From positions 62,001 through 126,000 of the forward strand of contig JADHOL010000005.1 in assembly GCA_016779005.1 (NCBI GenBank): a DNA stretch of 64,000 bases, in the 5' to 3' direction. Shown here one piece after another: positions 45,019-53,548 of this stretch. The notes below the pieces were generated by a model. That model saw only the letters and a program-made list of their open reading frames with translations, ran no database searches and was not told the origin of the DNA. The position numbers and the translations under genes are program-made. This DNA comes from Alphaproteobacteria bacterium (GTDB taxonomy: Bacteria > Pseudomonadota > Alphaproteobacteria > Puniceispirillales > Puniceispirillaceae). Numbering within the stretch: position 1 is the stretch's first letter; each line of letters opens with the position of its first letter.

Positions 45019-46116
45019 TTGTCCCGCATTTTGAACACACTAATGGTAATTATCAGTGTTGTATTTTTTAGTAGTGTCTGTAATGCAGAGCCAACTTGCG
45101 ATTCACCTGCTTTTGCCGTTGAAAATGTGCGTATAGATGAAATTGCTCAAACTGGAACTAAAGCTCGTGAAAATGGGTTAAGCAAGGCAACCAGCAAGGC
45201 CTTTAATCGAATCCTAACACGATTGCTCTTAAGTGAGGAGGATGTCTCAGCTCTTTTGTCAAAAGCAGAAGCACAGGATTATTTGGGATATTTTCATATT
45301 CACAATGAGACAACCCTTGCCAGAGGGTATTTAGGGGAAATCGATTTTTGTTTTGATGCCAAAGAGGTGCGGCGCTTATTCAGACAAAATGGCCTTGCCT
45401 GGTCAGAGTTAGTAAGCCCGCCCATTTTAACGATTCCAATTTGGCGAGAGGCATCAGGCGCTATTGTCTGGAGTGAAAATAATAACTGGTTAAACTCTTG
45501 GAACGAACATAGTAAGACTTATGATGGTTTATTGTCTTTTGTTTCCATAAAGCCGAATATAAAAACACAGCGGCAACTGCGAGAAGATGCGATTTTTGCA
45601 GAAGAGCCAGAGATATTAAAACTAGCAATCAATGCGGTTGGTGCCAGTCAGTTATTAACCGTAACTGCTGAAATTGATCATTATACTACTATTCCTGTAT
45701 TAAGATTAAGCGCTCGTTTATTTGATGAAAATGCAAGCCCTATCGCAACTCTGATTGAACAAAATCATGAATTAAATGGCACCAAGAATATCGCTTTGTT
45801 ATTTGAAGAGTTTCAATATGATCTGATCTCAGAGCTTGAGAAATTCTGGAAACAGCAAAATATAATTCTACCGCAATCAGATTTTGCATTTAGGGCATAT
45901 GTAACTGCTGAAACACTCTCAAAATGGCGCTCATTGCAGGAAACTTTGTCCTCTATGCCTATAGTACGCAAGGTAGACCCAATTTCGCTGTCAGATAGTA
46001 AGGGCCTTATTCAGGTTACTATTGCAGGTAGTATTCCCCAATTCACCGCAAATCTTAATTCAGTAGGATATATTCTGACGGAAGAGAGTGATGAAATTTA
46101 TATCTCTGAGAAATAG
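45019..46116 (+). CDS. DUF2066 family periplasmic protein
   Basis: A DUF2066 protein, 365 residues from TTG 45019 (AGGA eight bases upstream), with a signal peptide ending near VCNA-EPTC. The frame also opens at 44959, which would add 20 codons before the signal; I prefer 45019. Features are the AFNRILTRLLLSEEDVSALL and IPIWREASGAIVWSENNNW segments, partly given. Function unknown; the family is regularly found next to hda in Alphaproteobacteria, as here. Confidence 0.8.
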   Translation: MSRILNTLMVIISVVFFSSVCNAEPTCDSPAFAVENVRIDEIAQTGTKARENGLSKATSKAFNRILTRLLLSEEDVSALLSKAEAQDYLGYFHIHNETTLARGYLGEIDFCFDAKEVRRLFRQNGLAWSELVSPPILTIPIWREASGAIVWSENNNWLNSWNEHSKTYDGLLSFVSIKPNIKTQRQLREDAIFAEEPEILKLAINAVGASQLLTVTAEIDHYTTIPVLRLSARLFDENASPIATLIEQNHELNGTKNIALLFEEFQYDLISELEKFWKQQNIILPQSDFAFRAYVTAETLSKWRSLQETLSSMPIVRKVDPISLSDSKGLIQVTIAGSIPQFTANLNSVGYILTEESDEIYISEK

Positions 46117-46166
46117 AATGTGGTTTGTACCTGATTTATACCTGCTAAAGACGGATTTGATTCGCC

Positions 46167-46841
46167 ATGACTGAACAGCTCCCGCTCGTTTTTGGGGATG
46201 CATCAGATGTTTCTTCAGGCTTGATTACTGGTCCAGAAAATGAACTCGCCATAAAATGGCTGAAAAACTGGCCAGATTGGCCGCCGCCAAGTAGGTTCTT
46301 GAATATTTTTGGGCCTGTTGCTTGCGGAAAATCGCGCCTTGGTGAATTTCATCGCCAGCGAACACAGGCCCAGATATTAACACGTCTTGATAGTTGGGAT
46401 CCTCGCAGCCTAACAGGCTCTCATTTTATATTAGATGAGTTCACCCAATCAAAAATCTGGTCTGAAGAGGCTTTGTTTTTTTTATATCAGACGGTAACAG
46501 AAAATTCTGGCACGATACTGTTCCTCTCTGATAAACCTATATCTAACATGGCATGGCAATTGGATGATTTGCGCTCTAGATTTCGAAGTGTAAACCTGCA
46601 GGAGATATTGCCTCTTAGCGAGGCCTCGTTGAGGCCGCTTCTTGAACATCATTTCACACAAAGGCAATGTGTTATATCCCAAACAATATTGAATTTTCTG
46701 ATACCTCGAATTCAACGAGAATATTCTTATGTTCAAAAATTAGTGTATGAGATAGATACGCGTTCTCTAACTAACAAAAAAGCAGTTTCTATCGGACTTG
46801 TAAAACAAGTATTAAGTGAGATGTCAGGAGATAATTTATAA
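46167..46841 (+). CDS. hda: Hda/DnaA-related replication regulator
   Basis: A 224-residue protein with the fold of DnaA domain III: phosphate-binding loop IFGPVACGKSRLGE, FILDEFTQ as the Walker B region, and the SRFRSV arginine stretch. Lacks the DnaA domain IV helix-turn-helix. Hda-type proteins stimulate hydrolysis of ATP bound by DnaA after initiation. It sits between the DUF2066 gene and the SDR, overlapping the SDR start by one base (TAATG). Confidence 0.85.
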   Translation: MTEQLPLVFGDASDVSSGLITGPENELAIKWLKNWPDWPPPSRFLNIFGPVACGKSRLGEFHRQRTQAQILTRLDSWDPRSLTGSHFILDEFTQSKIWSEEALFFLYQTVTENSGTILFLSDKPISNMAWQLDDLRSRFRSVNLQEILPLSEASLRPLLEHHFTQRQCVISQTILNFLIPRIQREYSYVQKLVYEIDTRSLTNKKAVSIGLVKQVLSEMSGDNL

Positions 46842-47623
46842 TGTTGGACTTTGGAATTTCTGGCCGTAAAGCGCTGATTTGCGCAAGCTCTCGTGGTCTT
46901 GGCTATGGCTGTGCTGAAGCGCTTGCCAAATGCGATGCTAGGCTTGTTTTAAATGCAAGAGATGAAGATAAATTGCGGATTGCAGGAGATAGCTTGCGAC
47001 GTAAAACAGGGGCACAAATTGAATGCATTGCTGCTGACATAACAACCGAGGAAGGCAGAAATGCTGTTTTGGAAAAGGCTGGCAGCGTTGATATTCTTAT
47101 AAATAATGCAGGCGGGCCTCCAAAGGGTCATTTTAAAGATTGGAAAAGAGATGATTGGATAAGGGCAATTGACCAGAATATGCTGACCTCCATTGAGATG
47201 ATAAAAGCGGTTATTGATTCAATGGTTATGAATAAATTCGGGCGCATCGTAAATATCACCTCAGGCTCTGTTAAATCCCCCATTCCAGAGCTTGGCTTAT
47301 CCAATGGGGCACGTTCTGGATTAACAGGATTTGTTGCTGGAATAGCACGTGAATATGCTCAATATAATGTTACTATTAACAACTTACTTCCCGGTCAGTT
47401 TAATACAGCGCGCATTGAAAACCTTATAGAAAGCCGGGCAAAAGAAGAAGGCATCGCGCCCCAAAAGCTGCGAGCTACTTTGGAGCGAGAAAATCCATCA
47501 AGAAGGCTTGGTGAAATAGCAGAGTTTGGATTTGCTTGTGCGTGGATTTGCTCGGCCCATTCAGGTTATTTGGTTGGCCAGAATATTTTATTAGATGGCG
47601 GCGTATTTAATTCTACGCATTAA
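46841..47623 (+). CDS. Atypical SDR lacking the catalytic Tyr/Lys pair
   Basis: A 260-residue SDR with the FabG-like ending SGYLVGQNILLDGG. In an ungapped alignment to FabG of this window from R134-R135 on, the catalytic Tyr is replaced by Ser154 and the Lys by Arg158 (LGLSNGARSG), while the serine is kept at 141. The NGAR form occurs across an annotated subfamily of FabG-like SDRs, so the change is not a local mutation. The glycine motif is ASSRGLG. Its enzymatic activity cannot be assumed. Coupled to hda by one base, and convergent with rnd (4-base overlap). Confidence 0.85.
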   Translation: MLDFGISGRKALICASSRGLGYGCAEALAKCDARLVLNARDEDKLRIAGDSLRRKTGAQIECIAADITTEEGRNAVLEKAGSVDILINNAGGPPKGHFKDWKRDDWIRAIDQNMLTSIEMIKAVIDSMVMNKFGRIVNITSGSVKSPIPELGLSNGARSGLTGFVAGIAREYAQYNVTINNLLPGQFNTARIENLIESRAKEEGIAPQKLRATLERENPSRRLGEIAEFGFACAWICSAHSGYLVGQNILLDGGVFNSTH

Positions 47624-48786
47624 TCTTTTTCTGGATAAATCAACTCAAGCTTATTATTTCTGAGTGTGAGCGCAATCTCGCCAGATTTTAATTGAAGCGC
47701 GATATTTCCAAATAATTCTCGGCGCCATCCTTTTAACAGTTTGATATCGGCATTATCATCACGTGCCAGCGCCTCTAGCTCTTCTGCAGATGCTAATAGC
47801 TTAGGGGCAATATTTTCGGCTTCTGTGATATGCTTTAACAGCACTCGGAGTAATTCAAGTGTTGCTGCGGGTGCTTTATCTCGCCGGTAATCATTCCTGA
47901 TTTTGGGCCAGCTTTCACGAGGTGATTTTTCAGCTTCTGCTAACGTTTTGAGTATCTCAGGTACCAATTTACCAGTGCTTCCCCCTGGAAATCCCCTGAT
48001 GGATTGAAACTTTGCTACGTTTTTTGGATTTGTCCCTGCTATATCAATAAGAGTTTCATCTCGAATTATTCTGTTCTTAGGCATGTTTTTCGCAATCGCT
48101 CGTTGCTCACGCCATGATGCTAGAAATTTTAATCTATTGAGAAAATCAGGTTTATGGCTTCTAACCTTTAGTCTTTTCCATGCATCATCTGGGTTTGGTT
48201 TATATACAGACATTTGCGTTAGAGCAGAAATGTCATCATCAAGCCACTCAAGCCTATTACTGCGATACAATTCATCATGTATAATTGGGTAAATCTTTGC
48301 GAGATGAATTACATCATCTAGCGCATATTCTAACTGTCTCTCGCTCAAAGGACGTGCAGACCAATCTGTAAATCTGGATGATTTATCGAGTTCAATATTT
48401 AGATAATGTTGAACCAATTTATCATACCCTGCTTGATCCCCAAGCCCAATTACCATCGCCGCAATTTGGGTGTCAAAAATGGGGTCTGGAATATTACCTG
48501 TTAAATGAACAAATATTTCTATATCCTGACGTCCAGCATGAAACACCTTGAGGATATCTTTGTTAGTCATCATCTCAAATAATGCGGTGAGTTCTATCAT
48601 GTCGGATTGCGGGTCCACCGCAAAGTAATGGTCACCAGCCGCTAGTTGAATAAGACATAATTGTGGATAATAGGTAGATTCTCGAATAAATTCAGTATCT
48701 ATCGCGACCACATTAAATTCGCTTAGGATATTGAGTGCATGCTCTAATTCGTCAGTTGTGGTTATTAATCTAGAGGTATTATCCAT
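47620..48786 (-). CDS. rnd: Ribonuclease D
   Basis: A 388-residue DEDD 3'-5' exonuclease: DTEFI near the start (VVAIDTEFIRESTYYPQLCLIQ shown in part), LKVFHAGRQDIEIF, and YALDDVIHLAKIY; the HRDC domain follows. Trims tRNA precursors and other RNAs. The gene overlaps the SDR stop by four bases on the opposite strand. Confidence 0.95.
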   Translation of the reverse strand: MDNTSRLITTTDELEHALNILSEFNVVAIDTEFIRESTYYPQLCLIQLAAGDHYFAVDPQSDMIELTALFEMMTNKDILKVFHAGRQDIEIFVHLTGNIPDPIFDTQIAAMVIGLGDQAGYDKLVQHYLNIELDKSSRFTDWSARPLSERQLEYALDDVIHLAKIYPIIHDELYRSNRLEWLDDDISALTQMSVYKPNPDDAWKRLKVRSHKPDFLNRLKFLASWREQRAIAKNMPKNRIIRDETLIDIAGTNPKNVAKFQSIRGFPGGSTGKLVPEILKTLAEAEKSPRESWPKIRNDYRRDKAPAATLELLRVLLKHITEAENIAPKLLASAEELEALARDDNADIKLLKGWRRELFGNIALQLKSGEIALTLRNNKLELIYPEKD

Positions 48787-49062
48787 AAATTACCTTATAG
48801 GCGATGACTTCTGTTTTGATAGTCATTATCCTACCTTGTGGTAAAAATTAGTTTTTTTCTGCCAGAGATTATTCATCTTTTGGGGTTAATTTGTGTTTTT
48901 TATGGGATTATTAATGACGGTTCTTGTTTTTGGAATATGTGGACGTTTTAGTAAAAGGATAAAAAACTATCTATAAATCAACTTGGCAAATGGCTTTAAA
49001 GCTATCATATAGTGACTAAGCAATAATGTTGCATTTATACTAAAACCAAACTGGGTCAAAAT

Positions 49063-49959
49063 ATGTCTAATCACCAATATATAAAATGTTATGATGAAGC
49101 GTGTAATCAGAATATTCACGCGTTGGATTTAGCCAAATATCAGAAGCAACGAATTTTTTCACTTCTGGTTGGTTTGTGCGTTATGATATTGTCTGTATGC
49201 TTTTCGCGCGATGTAACTGCGGCAACATCATTGGTATCGCATAAAGCTAATTACACGCTAACCATGGGTGAGAAGAGTAAGAATGCGCTTGTTCAAAATG
49301 TGCTTGGAAAAATTTCATTCGAATTGCGCGATGAATGTGATGGCTGGTCTCTGACAGAGGATTATCTTTTTCAGTTTGTATATGAATCTGGTGAAGAGAT
49401 AACGATATTATCACATTCGGATTCATGGGAAGATAGTGAAGGCCAGCTTTACAGCTTTGATGTGCGTGAGCAAAATAGTTATGAGCCGGTATCTATTTAT
49501 ACTGGCTTTGCAAACCTGCCGCCAGAAAGCAAAGTTGGGGAAGCCAGCTATGCAGGTGCCTATAATGATAATTTGAAACTTTCTGATGATATTCTATTCC
49601 CAGTTACCTACACCAGAGCAATCATTGATGCTGCAGAAAAAGGCGAGAAATTTATGTCAAAGCAGTTATTTGTAAATAGCACCCCAGAAGATGCTCTGAA
49701 AACAGCTAGTGCGGCTATTGGAAATAAAAAGCCATTTAATTCTGATATTCAAATTGACGGTGTTACAACTTCACATTACTGGCCGATTGATATTGCCTAT
49801 TTCAAAACAGATGCAACACAAGCGACACCTGATTATCAGATACAAATGGATTTGCACGATAATGGGGTGGTAACAGATTTTCTGATTGATTATGGTGATT
49901 TTACCATCCATGCAACTATTTCAGATGGTAATTTGATAGAAAATCCAGATTGCAGCTGA
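49063..49959 (+). CDS. eipB: Cell envelope integrity protein EipB (DUF1849)
   Basis: A 298-residue secreted protein: a long N-terminal extension, a hydrophobic stretch at about 31-48 with a likely cut near TAA-T, then the beta-barrel domain. Two cysteines at Cys92 (RDECDGW) and Cys297 (NPDCS) match the disulfide pair known in Brucella EipB. EipB is periplasmic and supports envelope integrity, with genetic links to TPR proteins and cell-wall genes. Strong identity of the opening LVSHKANYTL. Confidence 0.88.
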   Translation: MSNHQYIKCYDEACNQNIHALDLAKYQKQRIFSLLVGLCVMILSVCFSRDVTAATSLVSHKANYTLTMGEKSKNALVQNVLGKISFELRDECDGWSLTEDYLFQFVYESGEEITILSHSDSWEDSEGQLYSFDVREQNSYEPVSIYTGFANLPPESKVGEASYAGAYNDNLKLSDDILFPVTYTRAIIDAAEKGEKFMSKQLFVNSTPEDALKTASAAIGNKKPFNSDIQIDGVTTSHYWPIDIAYFKTDATQATPDYQIQMDLHDNGVVTDFLIDYGDFTIHATISDGNLIENPDCS

Positions 49960-50005
49960 AATTATACGTTACAGCCTGCTCCTGTTTATCATGATTTAAA
50001 CTAGG

Positions 50006-50065
50006 ACATAATTATCGCGGAATTAATCATAGCGGGATTAATCATAGTGGAATTAATTATCGTGG
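50006..50065. repeat. Four 15-bp tandem repeats spanning the ROK stop codon
   Basis: Consecutive 15-mers at 50006, 50021, 50036 and 50051 of the form AATTAATCATAGCGG. On the minus strand each unit reads TTCCrCkATrATTAA-like and contains a TAA stop; the ROK stop codon lies in the unit nearest the gene. It sits between the convergent ends of eipB and the ROK gene. Confidence 0.88.
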
Positions 50066-50949
50066 AACAAAAGCGCAGCGCCGCGAACGCCGCTTGAATC
50101 CCCGTATTTTGGGGCTAATAGCTTGGTTGTAATGTCGTTGGAAAACACATAGCCAGGCCATTTTCGAGGTACATTTTCATATAATCTATCAATATTTGAA
50201 AGACCGCCTCCCAATATAATAATATCCGGATCAAGAATATTTATGACCATAGCAAGTCCGCGCCCAATTCTATCTTCTAGCGCTTGTAGGACAGCTTCTG
50301 CCACGATATCCCCGTTTTTGCTGTCAGTGACGATTTCGGGTCCCGTTTTTGAAGTTCCAGCTATCTGCTGATACTCTTTTTCAAAGGCCGTGCCAGATAT
50401 ATAGGTTTCAAGACATCCTGTTTTTCCGCACCAGCAATCATGATTATCAAATTCATTTGCAACAGGCCAGGGCAGGGGGGTATGCCCCCATTCTCCTGCA
50501 ATTCCGTTTACACCAGAAACAAGATGACCATTTACAATAATACCGCCGCCACATCCCGTTCCAATAATAACGCCAAAAACAACATTTGCGCCTGCACCAG
50601 CACCTTCAAGTGCCTCTGAAAGGGCAAAGCAGTTAGCATCATTAGAAAGCCGTACTGCACGGTTAAGAGTTGCTTGTAAGTCCTTTTGAAAATTTTGTCC
50701 GTTGAGGTAGGTTGTATTCGCACCTTGAATTAACCCTGTTTTCTTTGAAACGCTTCCTGGCATACAAATACCAACAGGTCCGTCATAGCCAGTATCATCA
50801 GCAGCTAAATCAACGCCTGCTTTTATAGCATGGATCATTGCTGTGTAATTATCTGGGGTATCAATGCGCTCTCGAAACAAAAATTCACCGCTATCTGACA
50901 GGATAGCGGTTTCAATTTTAGTGCCCCCAACATCTATGCCACATCGCAT
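50053..50949 (-). CDS. ROK family sugar kinase (fructokinase/N-acetylglucosamine kinase-like)
   Basis: A 298-residue ROK kinase with the ATP-binding start CGIDVGGTKIETAIL, the GIIGTGCGGG phosphate loop, and the zinc motif CWCGKTGCLETYISG. The sugar is not certain; NagK and fructokinase are the nearest types. Follows rpmG with 14 bases between. The C-terminus ends within the tandem 15-bp repeat. Confidence 0.88.
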   Translation of the reverse strand: MRCGIDVGGTKIETAILSDSGEFLFRERIDTPDNYTAMIHAIKAGVDLAADDTGYDGPVGICMPGSVSKKTGLIQGANTTYLNGQNFQKDLQATLNRAVRLSNDANCFALSEALEGAGAGANVVFGVIIGTGCGGGIIVNGHLVSGVNGIAGEWGHTPLPWPVANEFDNHDCWCGKTGCLETYISGTAFEKEYQQIAGTSKTGPEIVTDSKNGDIVAEAVLQALEDRIGRGLAMVINILDPDIIILGGGLSNIDRLYENVPRKWPGYVFSNDITTKLLAPKYGDSSGVRGAALLFHDN

Positions 50950-50963
50950 AATTTGGCTCTGTA

Positions 50964-51131
50964 TTACTTGATTTTGGCTTCTTTAAAAAGCACGTGCTTG
51001 CGTGCTTTTGGGTCGTACTTCATTAACTCTAATTTTTCTGGTTTAGTACGAGGGTTCTTTTTAGTTACATAATAAAAACCAGTATCGGCGGTGCTAACCA
51101 GTTTGATTTGAAGGGTTGCAGGCTTCGCCAT
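50964..51131 (-). CDS. rpmG: 50S ribosomal protein L33
   Basis: A 55-residue protein reading [20 protein letters not shown] at its start and [19 protein letters not shown] in the middle, the L33 signature. No zinc cysteines are present, so it is the cysteine-free form. It lies between rnr and the ROK gene on the minus strand. It was missed by length-based gene calling but the match is clear. Confidence 0.96.
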   Translation of the reverse strand: MAKPATLQIKLVSTADTGFYYVTKKNPRTKPEKLELMKYDPKARKHVLFKEAKIK

Positions 51132-51225
51132 AACATACTCCGATAGATAATTGCTTAAAATTCCGCGTCAAATTGCGTTAATTGTACTTATTTGTCAAGC
51201 AAAGGCTTGCGTCGTTTTGCTGTTT

Positions 51226-53427
51226 TTATCGTCTGTTCATATTCTTTTTAGTCCGACTGCTTTTCTGGGACAATTTTCTTCGGTCTGATTTTTTGCTTCT
51301 TTTGTCTTTTGTAGGTGTTGTCATAACCCCGCCAGAGCGCCAAGATAATGCGATATTCCCGCTTATAGGGGATATTTCTGTTACCATTACCTGCACGGTT
51401 TGCCCTAGCATAAACTGCCAGCCAAGATGTCGTCCGGTAAGGCGGGTCTTTTTATCATCTAATATGTAGAAGTCATCCGGCAGTGATTTTCGGGATATAA
51501 ATCCCTCTGCTCTGCCATCAGCAATTGACGCAAATAATCCTGACTGAGTAATCCCAATAATTTTAGCGGCTTGTTCAGATCCAAGATAGGAGGCTAATAT
51601 AATATTTGCCATTCTATCAATAGTGCGTCGTTCAGCTTTGGCGGCTATTTGCTCTGTTCCGCTAATATGTGTACAGATTTCTGAGATTTGTTCCGCAGAA
51701 GTTTGTTTCATACCGTCAGCGCCAACATTACAGGCATCAATCAGCGCGCGATGGACCAGAAGATCTGAATAGCGCCTTATCGGGGACGTGAAATGAGCAT
51801 AGCGCTGAAGCCCAAGCCCATAATGCCCTGCATTTTCGATTGCATAATTAGCGCGCGATTGACAGCGAAGAATAGCATTCTGTAATAGCTCTCTATCCGC
51901 ATCTGTGGGTGCTTTTTCCAAAAGTAGGTTGAATTGCTTAGGCGTAAAATTCGGTGTTTCAGGTAGGTCGATATTCATCCCGTCAGCAAGCAAAGCCAAG
52001 TCAGCAAGTTTATCTGCACTTGGTGGTTCATGCACTCTGTACACACAGGTTTTATGGTGTTCTTCTAAAGTTTCTGCCGCACAAATATTAGCAAGAATCA
52101 TAAATTCTTCAATCAGCTCATTAGCTTCTTTCTGCTGGCGGATTTCTATTTCCAAAGGGTGATTATTTTCTGAAAATGTAATAGAGCGCTCCTTTAAGTG
52201 CAGCTCTAATGTTCCTCTTATATGGCGTAATTTTTTTCGGCATTGATATACTGCAAATAGATGATGAAGGGTTCCATTCTCAAGTTTAAGCTGTTTTTCA
52301 TCAAACAGCCCTTCATATACGGATTGTACTTCATCATAGGTCAGCCGAGCAGCAGACCTTAATTTCCCTCTGATAAAGCGATGTGATTTTTTGTTTCCAT
52401 TCTTGTCTAAGAATATTTCAACGGCAAGGCAGGCTCTATCTTCATTTGGTTTTAAAGAGCATAATCCGTTAGATAGGCTTTCAGGTAACATTGGTAGTAC
52501 TTTTGATGGCAGATACACCGAATTTCCGCGTCTTTGCGCTTCTGCATCAAGTTCTGTGTTTTGGCGTACGTAATGACTGACATCAGCGATAGCAATAACA
52601 AGGCGCCAGCCGCCATTTGAGCTTGGTTCTGCAAATACAGCATCATCAAAATCTTTGGCATCTGCGCCATCGATGGTAATCAGCGGTATCTGGGTTAAAT
52701 CTTCTCTTGGTGTGTTAGATATAGGTTTTGTATCGCTCGCTTGCGATTGCACTTCATCAGAAAATCCATCTGTGAGATTAAATTCAATCATCGTCAAAGC
52801 AAGGATGGATTCTGGCTCGTTAATATTTCCAATAATATCTAGGAACTTTGCTTTCCTTAGATATTTATCAGACGCTTTTACAAGCTCGGCCTTAATAAGC
52901 AAGTCCTCTTTGAGTAATTTTGTATCTGCAATTTCTAATAAGACAGGTCTTGGCGGGCCTTTCTCAGATGTTTCAATATACCATTTGCCTTTTGACTTAA
53001 ATGTCCGTCCATAGATATATGATTGGCGTGTATGCTTTGGCAATATACGCATTAACTCTGCTTTTGCAGGCGTTTGAGTTGCCTCTGTAATTTTGGCTAA
53101 AACATGATCTCCTAGAATGGGGCTATTGCCTCGGCTCGTTATGGTGTTGATTTCTGCAAGGAAGCCAGATTGCCTGAGAGTGGGGTCTGTAGGGGTTGCG
53201 ATGGCTATGCCGTCAAAATCCAGCGCCGTAATTTCAAAAATGCATAACTCTGGAATAGGTGATGCTGCTCCTATTTCATTTATTGGGGCGGCACCTATCT
53301 CCACCAATAAGCGCCTAAGAGCGGCTCTATCGCGAGGTTGCACGTCAAACGCGCGTGCAATTTCTCGTAATTTGGGTGGTTTTGAGGATAATGTTATAAA
53401 ATCCAGTATCGCTTTTTTGGATGGCAT
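51226..53427 (-). CDS. rnr: Ribonuclease R
   Basis: A 733-residue RNB-family exonuclease: cold-shock domains, the catalytic TIDGADAKDFDDAVFAE with the metal aspartates, RAxYxxxNxGHYGLGLQRYAHFTSPIRRYSDLL (given in part as ENAGHYGLGLQRYAHFTSP), and a C-terminal S1 domain and basic tail. GTG at 53460 is an earlier in-frame start, but MPSKKAILDF at 53427 matches the family. Degrades structured RNA 3' to 5'. Follows topA, precedes rpmG. Confidence 0.95.
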   Translation of the reverse strand: MPSKKAILDFITLSSKPPKLREIARAFDVQPRDRAALRRLLVEIGAAPINEIGAASPIPELCIFEITALDFDGIAIATPTDPTLRQSGFLAEINTITSRGNSPILGDHVLAKITEATQTPAKAELMRILPKHTRQSYIYGRTFKSKGKWYIETSEKGPPRPVLLEIADTKLLKEDLLIKAELVKASDKYLRKAKFLDIIGNINEPESILALTMIEFNLTDGFSDEVQSQASDTKPISNTPREDLTQIPLITIDGADAKDFDDAVFAEPSSNGGWRLVIAIADVSHYVRQNTELDAEAQRRGNSVYLPSKVLPMLPESLSNGLCSLKPNEDRACLAVEIFLDKNGNKKSHRFIRGKLRSAARLTYDEVQSVYEGLFDEKQLKLENGTLHHLFAVYQCRKKLRHIRGTLELHLKERSITFSENNHPLEIEIRQQKEANELIEEFMILANICAAETLEEHHKTCVYRVHEPPSADKLADLALLADGMNIDLPETPNFTPKQFNLLLEKAPTDADRELLQNAILRCQSRANYAIENAGHYGLGLQRYAHFTSPIRRYSDLLVHRALIDACNVGADGMKQTSAEQISEICTHISGTEQIAAKAERRTIDRMANIILASYLGSEQAAKIIGITQSGLFASIADGRAEGFISRKSLPDDFYILDDKKTRLTGRHLGWQFMLGQTVQVMVTEISPISGNIALSWRSGGVMTTPTKDKRSKKSDRRKLSQKSSRTKKNMNRR

Positions 53428-53548
53428 TGATATGCGAGGTTTTACCAAAATAAAAATCACTTTTCTGGAGGATTGTTTTCAACTGATATCTAGGGCAGCC
53501 GAGCATTTTTTAAAGACGCTAAACTTCTTATTGCGATAGCTTATTTTT

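Noticed and set aside
51905-52162. Opposite-strand frame in rnr
   Set aside because: Antisense shadow of RNase R, with no start signal.
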